Shown here piece after piece: positions 8,276-16,704 of a stretch of 39,329 bases of DNA (position 1 is the first letter of the stretch; each line of letters opens with the position of its first letter). A program made the position numbers and the translations under genes. The stretch is from Actinomycetota bacterium (GTDB lineage Bacteria > Actinomycetota > UBA4738 > CADDZG01 > WHSQ01): assembly GCA_030448085.1 (NCBI GenBank), contig JAUJNU010000009.1, positions 1 through 39,329 on the forward strand, given 5' to 3'. The notes below the pieces were generated by a model, which saw nothing but the letters and a program-made list of their open reading frames with translations, was not told where the DNA came from and searched no databases.

Positions 8276-9492
8276 ATGTTCGAGAGAGAGTTAGCCGCAC
8301 CTGCGGATCAGTTGTCTAGAACCGGAGTCCTTGCAGCGAAGGAATGGCTGAAGAATGCTGTCGGAGCCCTGGACCCGCAGGTCCTCGAGGCTGGGTTCGC
8401 AGCGTTCCTGGTAGATCAGCTAGCCGAGATGGAGCGTTGTGTGCGGCTGGGAAGGCTCTGGCCGCGGGGCGGGTGGCTGCTTCGGGGGCGTGGCGGCGAG
8501 CCGGTGACCACTCGGCTGCCGAGTGGATGGCCCGGACCCAGAAGTCCTCTCTGGGTGAGGCGGCGGGCGTGCTGCAGACGGCCCAGCGGGGTGGCGGAGC
8601 TGCCCGAGACCGAGCAGGCTCTGAGGGAAGGAAAGCTCTCCCAGGGCCAGGCCCGGAGATCACCTCCGCTGCGGCGATGGCTCCGGGTACAGAGGTGGTG
8701 AGCTCTTGCGGATGGCGGAGTCAGACGGGATGGGGCAGCTGAAGGAGCGCTGCGCCCTCGGGTGCGGGCCTCTGCGGTCTCTGACGAGAAGGAGCGCTAC
8801 GAGCGGGTCAGGCGTCGCAGGGCCCTTAGGCACTGGACCGACGCCGATGGGGCTTTCCAGGCTCGATGGACCCTGACCCCGGACGCCGGGGCCTCGGTGC
8901 TGGCCGCTCTTCGGCCGCACTGGGACCGGCTCCGGGTGCAGGGTAGAAGAGCGGGTCGAAGCGAGACAGATGCCGCCTACGGGGCCGACGCTCTGGTTCA
9001 TGTGGCCGAGCATGCTCGGGACTGCGGTGAGGACCCCCTGAGGCAGGGGACCTCCGGTGACGGTTCACGTGCGGGTCGACCATGCGGCTCTCGTGAGGGG
9101 TCATGTGGAAGCCGGAGAGGTGTGCGAGATCCCGGGGGTGGGGGCGATACCCTGTGGCCACGGCCGAGGCTCTGGCGGGAGACGCCATCATCTCCGGGCT
9201 CCTCACGAACGGAACCGACATCACGAGGGTCAACCACATGGGGCGAACGATAAGGGCCCCCCTTCGGACCGCCCTCGTGGAGCGGGATCGCTGCTGCGCG
9301 GTGCCGGGGTGCGAGGAGAGGCACGGGCTCGAGATCGATCACGACACCTCGGTGGTGACGGGTGGGCGCTCCAAGCTAGAGAACCTCGACCGGCTCTGCG
9401 GGTGGCACCACTACCTGAAGACCCATCACGGCTACCGGCTCATAGGTGAGCGGGGGGCGAGGGTGTGGACCCCGGGGCCGCGGCGGGAGTAA
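8276..9492 (+). pseudogene. DUF222/13E12-type HNH endonuclease (heavily frameshifted)
   Basis: The N-terminal part (E-W-L-K-N-A-V, D-Q-L-A-E-M-E-R, then in other frames A-A-G-K-A-L-A-A-G-R-V and A-A-E-W-M-A-R-T) is the helical DUF222 domain seen in actinobacterial 13E12 repeat proteins. The C-terminus has an intact HNH module: C-A-V-P-G-C, then L-E-I-D-H-D, the Asn in K-L-E-N-L, and C-G-W-H-H. At least six frame changes are needed, near 8440, 8590, 8650, 8755, 9045 and 9140, the highest load in the left half of the window. It may be a decayed selfish gene or a bad stretch of sequence; the intact HNH motif and promoter favour the latter. Family members cut DNA in some cases, but a cellular role is not established. 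Confidence 0.7.
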
Positions 9493-9515
9493 AGCCCGGA
9501 CACCCTCGAGTCGGA

Positions 9516-10249
9516 TCACTTGCCGAGCTTCGAGGCTAAGCGTCCGACTTCTTCCCTCGCGGCTTCCGCCTCGCGTCTTGCTTTGGCGGCGGCCCTGTCT
9601 GCGGCATCGGCGGCGCCTCGCTCCTTCGACATTGGCCTCTGCTTCCTCGGCTTCGGCTTCGGCCGCTTCGGCGGCGGACTCGGCCTCCTCCGCAACGATC
9701 TCTCGCTTCGTTGAGTCGGGCACGGACCTCAGCCTGCTCGTCAACCCCGGGGGATGACTCCTCCTCCGGCTCTCCTCCCAAGGCACCCCAGGCCCCGAAG
9801 CCGCTCGGGGTCAGCTCTTTCGTCAGTCGCCCCTCGAGCAGCAGCCGCTCCTCCTCGTCCGTCACGGCTGCTTGGATGGTCTGTGAGATAGCTTCGAGAT
9901 GAGACGAGCTGGCGGAGTGCCCGGCCGCCTCGAGGATCTCCGCCGCCTCCGCCACCAAGCCCGCGATGAGCTTCTTCCTGCGGTCGGTCGCCGCCCGGAT
10001 GGCAGTCGCCCCGGAGGCGCCCTCCAACTCGGCCCGCAATTCCGACAGCGTTTGAATATCATCCGGTCGTTCTCGTACGGGGTGGTTGTCTGCCCATGCC
10101 GGCAGCGACGGCGTGCGCAGGGCTTTGACTTCGGCGGCCGCGGACTTGTCTCCGCCCTTCGCGAGACGCGTGGCCAAAGAATTACGGGCGGCGGTGAACT
10201 CGTCGAGCGGGAGTGCGTAGAGCTCGGAGACCTCGTCTTCTACAGGCAA
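9516..10249 (-). CDS. Conserved actinobacterial coiled-coil protein downstream of mutM (frameshifted)
   Basis: Reads E-D-E-V-S-E-L-Y-A-L-P-L-D-E-F-T-A-A-R-N-S-L-A from a probable TTG at 10249, five bases after the mutM coding sequence. The pattern L-Y-x-L-P-x-x-E-F-T-x-A-R followed by V-K-A-L-R-x-P-S-x-x-A-W is one I recognise from a common actinobacterial family of unknown function. The middle has helical D-R-R-K-K-L-I-A-G-L, and the C-terminal third is an Ala/Glu/Arg coiled coil split over three frames (shifts near 9705 and 9625), ending G-R-L-A-S-K-L-G-K at TGA 9516-9518. Tight linkage to mutM suggests co-transcription. No membrane or signal segments. Confidence 0.6.
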
Positions 10250-10253
10250 GCGG

Positions 10254-11057
10254 TCAGGCCCTCTGGCAGCGGGGGCAGTAAGTGGTGCCCCGGCCCCCGA
10301 GCACGATCTTGCGCAGTGGTGTCGAGCAGCGGGGGCAGGGCGTTCCGGCGCGGCCGTAGGCGACGAGATAGCTCGCGTTCCGCCCGGATTCACCATTCAC
10401 CATCTGGTAGTCGCTGAACGTTGTCCCCTCTCGCTCCACGGACGCGGCCAGCACCTCCCGGATGGCTGCGTGGAGCGCTCCCGCCCGAACGGGACCAACC
10501 CGCCGGGACGCGGGATGTATCCCTGCGACCCACAACGCCTCGTCCGCGTAGATGTTGCCGACTCCGGCGACGGGCCGCTGCGAAAGGAGGAAGGGCTTCA
10601 CCGGTGTCGTGGTGCGGGCGAGGGCGACGGCGAACGCTCGCTCGTCGAACTCGTCGGAGAGAGGCTCGGGCCCCAACGTCGCGAGCGCCGGCAGCAGCGT
10701 GTAGTCGCCGGCATCCACCGCGGCCAGACGTCCGAACCTCCTCACATCCTTGAAGGAGAGGGAGCGCCCGTCGTCGAGCCGCAGCTTCGCCCGCACGTGC
10801 GCATCCTCGACATCGAACCGCAGAACCCCCGTCATCCCGAGATGGAGGATCAGCTCGATCCCGTTGTCGAGCGGAGCGATCAGGAACTTGCCCCTCCTGC
10901 CAACCTTCTCGACCCGGCCCCCGCGGGCTCTCTCCGGCGAGACGAACTGGCGCGGCATCGCGGGATGAGGATCGACCCACACGTCCTCGATCAGTCGCCC
11001 CGACAGCTCAGGGTCGAGCTGACGACGGACGGACTCCACCTCGGGCAGCTCAGGCAT
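10254..11057 (-). CDS. mutM: Formamidopyrimidine-DNA glycosylase (Fpg/MutM)
   Basis: A 267-residue base-excision repair enzyme for oxidised purines such as 8-oxoguanine, with AP-lyase activity. It starts M-P-E-L-P-E-V-E, giving the N-terminal Pro nucleophile and the catalytic Glu after Met removal. The G-R-R-G-K-F-L hairpin holds the conserved lysine, the helix-two-turn-helix region has V-A-G-V-G-N-I-Y-A-D-E-A-L, and the C-terminal zinc finger is complete (C-P-R-C ... C-P-R-C). The upstream in-frame extension to 11102 is rejected because the catalytic Pro must be residue two. A TACGGT lies seven bases before the start, so the mRNA is probably leaderless. Divergent from the nucleotidyltransferase. 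Confidence 0.95.
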   Translation of the reverse strand: MPELPEVESVRRQLDPELSGRLIEDVWVDPHPAMPRQFVSPERARGGRVEKVGRRGKFLIAPLDNGIELILHLGMTGVLRFDVEDAHVRAKLRLDDGRSLSFKDVRRFGRLAAVDAGDYTLLPALATLGPEPLSDEFDERAFAVALARTTTPVKPFLLSQRPVAGVGNIYADEALWVAGIHPASRRVGPVRAGALHAAIREVLAASVEREGTTFSDYQMVNGESGRNASYLVAYGRAGTPCPRCSTPLRKIVLGGRGTTYCPRCQRA

Positions 11058-11064
11058 CGGTCCA

Positions 11065-11070
11065 ACCGTA
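11065..11070 (-). promoter_or_regulatory. -10 element of leaderless mutM transcript
   Basis: TACGGT on the minus strand (within GATACGGT), seven bases before ATG 11057. The start is fixed independently by the N-terminal proline, so this is one of the best supported leaderless cases here. Confidence 0.6.
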
Positions 11071-11214
11071 TCCGCGGGCCGCGCGCGGCCCCCGCACCCC
11101 ACGTTCTTGTCGAGTTATCGGACGTATATGGGTGCTCCATCCACTCAGAAGTTCGGGCTGGGGACCGGTTGGGCCGGAATACTGGGCGGATATCAGATAG
11201 ATAGAGAGGGTCGC

Positions 11215-12132
11215 ATGAGCATTCGGTCGGTCCTTTTCGCCGCAGGCCTTGGGACGAGGCTCCTCCCCTACACCGCTGTCCTGCCGAAAGCGTGCCTGCC
11301 GATACTGGATGTCCCCCTCGGCGCCTTCGGCCTGTCCGCGTTATCGGCCGTCTCGTCACCCGTCCTGGTTAACGTTTCGCATCTCGCAGACGTGGTGGAG
11401 ACCGAGCTGGGTCGTTGGGGCGACCCCCTCTTCTTCAAGGAGGCCCCCGAGCCGTACGGCACCGCGGGGACGCTGGTGGCACTTCGGCCCCGGTTGAGCG
11501 AGACGTTCGTCACCTGGAACTCCGACCTCCTCGCAGATGTGGATCTCCCCGAGCTGCTCGCGACTCACCACTCCTCCTCCGCACTCGCCACCCTTGCCGT
11601 GACGGCAGTCACCGAGGCCGCCGACCTGCACGTCTCGGATGGGCGTGTGACGAGATTCATCAACAGGCGGGCCGAACCGCAGGCTTCGGAACACCGGTTC
11701 ATCGGTGTCGCCGTATACGAGCGGAGCGCTCTCGACATGATCCCCCCGGGCCTCCCGCGCGGCCTCGGGGAGACGGTCTTCCCCCGGCTGGTGGCCGAGC
11801 GCCAGCTCGCAGTGCACGTGAACAAGGGTTATGCGACCGACGTGGGCACTCCCGGGCGATACCTCGGGGCATCTCTCGACGCCCTCTACGGGCGGGCCCC
11901 CGCTGCGCCCGGAGGCGCGTGGCCGGGCCGGGTGGTCGAGGTGCCCGAAGGCAGGGCCTACGTGGGTCCCGGCGCGAACATGGCCGAGGGATCGCTCGGC
12001 GACGGGGCGATCGTCCTGGCCCACGCCTCTGTGGCCCGGGGCGCCAAGGTGGAGCGCTCGATCGTCTGGCCCGGGACCCTGGTCCCCTCAGGGACCCACC
12101 TCCTCAACCAGATCCACCCCCCGAACTACTGA
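11215..12132 (+). CDS. Sugar-phosphate nucleotidyltransferase
   Basis: A 305-residue NDP-sugar pyrophosphorylase. The N-terminal loop F-A-A-G-L-G-T-R-L-L-P-Y-T followed by L-P-K-A-C-L-P-I is the nucleotide-binding signature of the family; W-N-S-D-L-L-A holds the metal-binding Asp. The C-terminal 60 residues (G-P-G-A-N, L-G-D-G-A-I-V, V-A-R-G-A-K-V-E-R-S-I-V) are hexapeptide repeats of a short left-handed beta-helix. Such enzymes make GDP-mannose, UDP-glucose or dTDP-glucose; the layout is closest to mannose-1-phosphate guanylyltransferase-like proteins, but the sugar cannot be fixed. ATG 11215 is preferred for its GAGAGGG site and because the motif begins at once. Confidence 0.86.
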   Translation: MSIRSVLFAAGLGTRLLPYTAVLPKACLPILDVPLGAFGLSALSAVSSPVLVNVSHLADVVETELGRWGDPLFFKEAPEPYGTAGTLVALRPRLSETFVTWNSDLLADVDLPELLATHHSSSALATLAVTAVTEAADLHVSDGRVTRFINRRAEPQASEHRFIGVAVYERSALDMIPPGLPRGLGETVFPRLVAERQLAVHVNKGYATDVGTPGRYLGASLDALYGRAPAAPGGAWPGRVVEVPEGRAYVGPGANMAEGSLGDGAIVLAHASVARGAKVERSIVWPGTLVPSGTHLLNQIHPPNY

Positions 12133-12219
12133 GTCGGCTCTCGAGCGAAGCTGGTGAGATAGTCACTCCATAGGCGGACGGCTGAAGTCTCTTCCCGGCA
12201 CCCAGATCGCGGAGGACTC

Positions 12220-13257
12220 ATCCGCGCCACCGTTTTCCACGGCCCCCAAGATGTCCGCGTCGAAGAGGTGCCCGACCCGAAGATCCTCGACCCCAAGGAC
12301 GTCATCGTCCGCGTTACGCACGCCTGCGTGTGCGGGTCCGACCTGTGGTTCTACAGGGGGGTCTCCCAATGGGAGCCGGGCTGGCGGACCGGCCACGAGT
12401 GGATGGGGATCGTAGAGGAGGTCGGGAGCGAGGTGAACGGCTTCGCCCGCGGGGACGCGGTCATCGCGCCCTTCGCTTTCTCCGACGGGACCTGCGAGTT
12501 CTGCCTCGAGGGCCTCCACACCTCGTGCATCAACGGAGGTGGCTGGGGCGGCCCTGAGAACGACGGCGGGCAAGGCGAGCTGGTCCGGGCTCCCGAGGCG
12601 GACGGCACCTTGGTGCGGGTCCCCGAAGAGGTGTCCGGCGACGCCGCCCTCCTGAAGAGCATCCTTCCCCTGACCGACGTCATGGGGACGGGGCATCATG
12701 CCGCGATCCGGGCGGGCGTCGAGGCCGGCATGTCGGTGGCGGTGGTTGGCGATGGCGCGGTGGGCCTCTGCGGGGTTATCGCGGCCAAGCGCCTCGGGGC
12801 GGAGCGCATCCTCGCGCTGGGCCATCATGAGGGTCGCCTGGATCTGGCCCTCAGGCTGGGAGCCACCCACGTCCTGTCGTCCTCAGGAGAAGAGCTCACG
12901 AGCGAAGTCATGGAGATGACCGATGGAGGCGCGGAAGCCGTCCTCGAGTGCGTCGGCGCCCAGTCCGCCATGGACACCGCGATCGAGATCTGCAGGCCCG
13001 GCGGCGCCGTGGGCTTCGTCGGCGTCCCCCACGGGGTCGAAAAAGTGAACGTGAGGCGGCTGTTCGGGGAGAACATCTCCCTCAATGGGAGCCTCGCTCC
13101 GGTCAGGGCCTACCTCCCCGAGCTGATGGATGACGTCATCAGAGGCAAGATCGACCCTGCTCCCGTTCTCGACATGAAGGTCGACCTCGACGGCGTCCCC
13201 GAAGCGTACGCAGCGATGGACTCACGCAGGTCGATAAAGGTGATGATCGAGCTGTGA
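12220..13257 (+). CDS. Zinc-dependent medium-chain alcohol dehydrogenase
   Basis: A 345-residue MDR enzyme. The catalytic-zinc Cys is in A-C-V-C-G-S-D-L-W, the next ligands in T-G-H-E-W-M-G; a partial structural-zinc lobe reads D-G-T-C-E-F-C-L-E-G-L-H-T-S-C, with Asp where the first Cys often is. The NAD(P) fold shows V-V-G-D-G-A-V-G-L. Homology (R-A-T-V-F-H-G-P) begins at codon two of an ATC at 12220, placed four bases after GGAGG; no in-frame ATG exists, and the first usable canonical start is GTG 12268, which would remove the first beta strands. Either a rare start or a miscalled ATG. It overlaps the next gene by four bases. Substrate unknown. Confidence 0.86.
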   Translation: MRATVFHGPQDVRVEEVPDPKILDPKDVIVRVTHACVCGSDLWFYRGVSQWEPGWRTGHEWMGIVEEVGSEVNGFARGDAVIAPFAFSDGTCEFCLEGLHTSCINGGGWGGPENDGGQGELVRAPEADGTLVRVPEEVSGDAALLKSILPLTDVMGTGHHAAIRAGVEAGMSVAVVGDGAVGLCGVIAAKRLGAERILALGHHEGRLDLALRLGATHVLSSSGEELTSEVMEMTDGGAEAVLECVGAQSAMDTAIEICRPGGAVGFVGVPHGVEKVNVRRLFGENISLNGSLAPVRAYLPELMDDVIRGKIDPAPVLDMKVDLDGVPEAYAAMDSRRSIKVMIEL

Positions 13258-14054
13258 GCCTGCCGGTCCCAGATCGGGCCGAGACGCTCGCCGGGGCGGA
13301 CCTTTACACCCGGCGGCTCGCCGCAGCCATCCGTTCGGCGCCCGACCCTTCGGCGATGGCGATCGGCCATTGGACCGTGCTCGACCTCACTCGCCACCTG
13401 TCACACGTGTACTCGCTGATGCTCGGCTACCTGGAGGGCAAGGGGTCGCCGATCGACGATCACCGGAACATGGCGGCGAGGTGGGACGCCATGGTGAACC
13501 AGGACCCGGTCACTGACATGCGGGAACTAGCGCTCTCGATCGAGTCCTCCTGGAACGCGGCCAGGCCCGCTTTCGACCACCACGGGTGGGAGGAGCTTCA
13601 CCTCTGGCACGGGGGCATCAAGGTCCGCACCTACACCCTCGGCACGATCGTCCTGGCGGAGGCCCTCCTGCACGGGCTCGACCTGTCGCGGGCAGCAGGC
13701 GCCTCCTGGCCCATGTCCAAGGATCACGCGCGACTGGTGTTCCTGGGGTTGCTGCCGACGCTGCCCGACTTCGTGGACGAGCGAGGGGCCCGAGGGCTCG
13801 ACGCGGTCTACGACCTGAGGGTCAGAGGGGCACCCCCGGTGCATGCCATCGTGAAGGACGGCGCCGTCTCGTTCGCGGAGCCCAAGCCCGGAGCCCGCGC
13901 CGACTGCCACATCTCCGCCGACCCGCTCACTTACCTCCTCGTTGGCTACGGACGCATGAACCAGCTCCTCGCGATAGCGAAGGGAGGGGTCGTCGCCTGG
14001 GGGCGCAAGCCGTGGCTCGGCCCCCGTTTCGGCAAGCTCTTCATCTCGCCCTGA
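13254..14054 (+). CDS. Maleylpyruvate isomerase-fold (MDMPI/DinB-like) protein
   Basis: A 266-residue protein with the two-part layout of mycothiol-dependent maleylpyruvate isomerases: an N-terminal four-helix DinB-like domain (G-H-W-T-V-L-D-L-T-R-H-L, then L-L-H-G-L-D-L-S-R-A-A-G) that supplies metal-binding His residues, and a C-terminal SCP2-like domain (G-A-R-A-D-C-H-I-S-A-D-P). The GTG start at 13254 overlaps the alcohol dehydrogenase TGA in GTGA, so translation is coupled. Members use mycothiol as cofactor, in keeping with an actinobacterium, but the reaction here is not known. Confidence 0.78.
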   Translation: MSLPVPDRAETLAGADLYTRRLAAAIRSAPDPSAMAIGHWTVLDLTRHLSHVYSLMLGYLEGKGSPIDDHRNMAARWDAMVNQDPVTDMRELALSIESSWNAARPAFDHHGWEELHLWHGGIKVRTYTLGTIVLAEALLHGLDLSRAAGASWPMSKDHARLVFLGLLPTLPDFVDERGARGLDAVYDLRVRGAPPVHAIVKDGAVSFAEPKPGARADCHISADPLTYLLVGYGRMNQLLAIAKGGVVAWGRKPWLGPRFGKLFISP

Positions 14055-14133
14055 CGCTCCCGCCGGAGAATGCCACGGGAGGCTTCGCCGAAGTACCCTT
14101 TCGGGGGCCACCAAAACCTGCTCGAGAGGATCC

Positions 14134-16588
14134 GTGGAAGAGCTAAACGAGTTTCTAAGGCTCGCCCAGCTCGTCGTCTTCGTCGGCCTCGGGGTGACGG
14201 CGTTCGTGCAATGGGGGCGGCGACGAGACCGCGCCGCTGGATGGCTAGCCGCAACCTTCGGGGTCCTCGCCTACGTCGTCCTCATGGGACGCCTCATACC
14301 GGATGACCCTTCCGGTGCCGTCCTCCAGCTCCTCTCGAAGTCGGTCCTCGCGGTGCTGGTCCTTTTCCCATACTTCCTCTACAGATTTGCCGGGTCTTTT
14401 CGCCCCACCCCCCGCTGGGTCGACGTGGCCGCCGCAGGCATGACGGGCGTGATCGCAGCGCTGGGCTCGGTCCTCCCGGAGAGTCCCGACGGAGAGGCGA
14501 GACCCCCGATCTACATGGCGTTCATCCTCTTGCTACTGGTGCACTGGTCGTCGCTTTCGGCCATCGTGAGCGCCCGTTTATGGCAGGGAGGAAGGGGCCA
14601 GCCAACGGTGGCGCGAAGGAGGATGCGCACCCTGAGCCTCGGCGCGATCGGCCTCGCGATCGCGCTCGTGCTCGTGATAGCGCCGAACTCCGAGGGAGTG
14701 TCGGCTTTCCAGATCGCGAGCCAGCTGCTGGCCCTCGGCAGCGCGCTCCTGTTCCTTCTCGGTTTCGCTCCGCCAGGTTTCGTGCGGACGGCATGGCGCA
14801 AGCCAGAGGAGCGCGCGCTCCGGGAGGCGGAGTTGGGCCTGATGGAGGCGGTGACGGATCGAGACATCGCCGGCCCCCTACTCCCACACGTCTCCCGGCT
14901 GGTCGGTGGCCGCGGCGCGATCATCACGGGAGCCGGCGAGGAGCTCGTCGGCTCACACGGGCTGACGCGCCCCGAGGCCGAGGCCCTGGCGAGCCGGGTG
15001 GCCGGCTCCGCGAGAACGGACGAGAGGACGGAGATCCTCGCCGTGCCGGTCCGCGCGGGGTTCCTGGCCGTGGAGGCAAGCACGTACACACCGTTCTTCG
15101 GACGAGAAGAGACCGAGATGCTCGAGCGCCTGGCGGTTCTCGCGGGATTGGCCTTCGAGCGGGCCGATCTCTTCCGCCGGGAGCGGCATGGCCAACAGCA
15201 GTTGCTGGAAGCGCAACGTCTGGCGAAGCTCGGAAGCTGGGAGTGGGATACGGCAACCGGAGAGATGCGGTGGTCCGAGGAGATGTACCAGATCTTCGGC
15301 TATGACAAAGACTCCGCTCCCCCCGCGCAGGACGATTACCTGGCCCGTGTCCACTCGGACGACCGCAAGAGAGTGGCTGCCGCGCTGCAGAGGACGGTGG
15401 AGGAGAACGAGCCCTTCGCGTACGAGCACCGGATCGTGAAGCCGGGGGGAGAGATCGCCTACGTATATTCTCGCGGTGCCTTCGTTGCCGAGGGAGAGGG
15501 CATCGGGCCGAAGATGGTCGGGACCGCCCAGGACATCACAGACCGCCGGCGCCAGGAGCTGTTCAGGGAACAGTTCATCGCGAACGCCGCTCACGAGCTG
15601 AGAACTCCGATGACCACCCTTGTGGGTTTCGTGGAGATGCTGTCACGGCGGCGGCGATCCTTGTCCGAGCCGCAGCTGCAGACGATGGTCGACGCCATGA
15701 GCCGCTCCGGAGAGCGCCTGGCCGTGTTGATCAACAACCTGCTCGACCTTACGAAGCTGCAACAGGGGGAGCTTCACCTCGAGCTGGCACCGGTGGAATT
15801 GACCGAGGTCTCGAAAGCGGCTCTCGAATCGGCGCCTCCCCACCCGGAAAGAACGTGGAGGTGACGGTCCCCGACGGGGCTCTCGCCCTGGCGGACCGGG
15901 CTCCGCCTCGATCAGGTGGTGGCGAACCTCCTCACGAACGCTTACCGCTATGGAGGGCCGAACGTCAGGTTGCACGCCACCTCGTCCAACGGGAACGTGA
16001 CCCTCACGGTCTCAGACGATGGAGAGGGGGTCGAGGAGGACCTGTTGCCCTCCCTATTCGAGCCCTTCACGCGGGGCCACCTCTTCGGAAGCCGGTGGAT
16101 CGGGCTTAGGGCTGGCGATCGTGAAGATGCTGGTCGAGGCGTCCGGTGGCGAGATCTCCTACGAAGGCCGACACCCACGAGGCTGCGCTTTCAGGATCCG
16201 GCTGCAGAGCGCCCTTGAGCCCCGGATCCTCGTCGTAGACGACGAGCCGGACATCAGGATGCTCGCGAGGATGATCCTCGAGGGCGAAGGTCACGAGGTG
16301 CTCGAAGCAACCACAGGCGAAGAGTGCCTGGCTCTCGTCGAGGCCGAGAGCCCTGCCCTCATATTCCTCGACATCAGGTTGCCCGGGATCGACGGATGGC
16401 AGGTCCTCGAACGATTAACCGGGGGCGAGGCAGGCAAGGCGATACCGACCGTGATGATGTCCGCTCACTCCAGCGCCGAGGCCCTCCTAAGGGCCCGGGA
16501 AGAAGGAAGCGCCGGATACCTGGTGAAGCCTTTCCGGGTCAACGATCTCCTGGAGTTCGCGAACACCCACGTCAAGCCCGGCTCCTAG
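14134..16588 (+). CDS. Hybrid sensor histidine kinase with C-terminal receiver (frameshifted)
   Basis: Domains in order: about seven membrane helices (residues 8-225), a GAF-like region (about 235-345), a PAS domain (about 360-475, S-W-E-W-D-T-A-T-G then D-D-R-K-R-V), a HisKA dimer helix with phospho-acceptor His 487 in N-A-A-H-E-L-R-T-P, an ATPase domain (N-L-L-T-N-A-Y N box; S-G-L-G-L-A-I-V-K G2 box), then a receiver with V-V-D-D-E-P-D, F-L-D-I-R-L-P-G and V-K-P-F. Shifts near 15848, 15900 and 16090 interrupt the ATPase domain; each is bridged by conserved motifs. The receiver follows in frame with no start codon between. Start GTG 14134 has GAGAGGA upstream. It probably phosphorelays an internal or membrane signal; output unknown. 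Confidence 0.82.
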
Positions 16589-16599
16589 TGGCGTTGCCC

Positions 16600-16605
16600 T
16601 AAGAT
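16600..16605 (+). promoter_or_regulatory. -10 element upstream of the beta-helix gene
   Basis: TAAGAT six bases before an in-frame GTG at 16612, within the ten-base sequence CCTAAGATTG that recurs at 16639-16648. It would start a transcript at about 16612, either leaderless from GTG 16612 or with a 93-base leader to ATG 16705. Confidence 0.4.
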
Positions 16606-16704
16606 TGAGGCGTGGCGGAGCAGGACTGTCTCCGGCCGCCTAAGATTGCGCCAGGCGTCACTGAACGGGAAAAAGCGTTTCTGAACGAGCTACGGGGGAT
16701 ATCT

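Noticed and set aside
11098..11214. Longer N-terminus for the nucleotidyltransferase from 11107
   Set aside because: The extra residues have no family match and a good ribosome binding site precedes ATG 11215.
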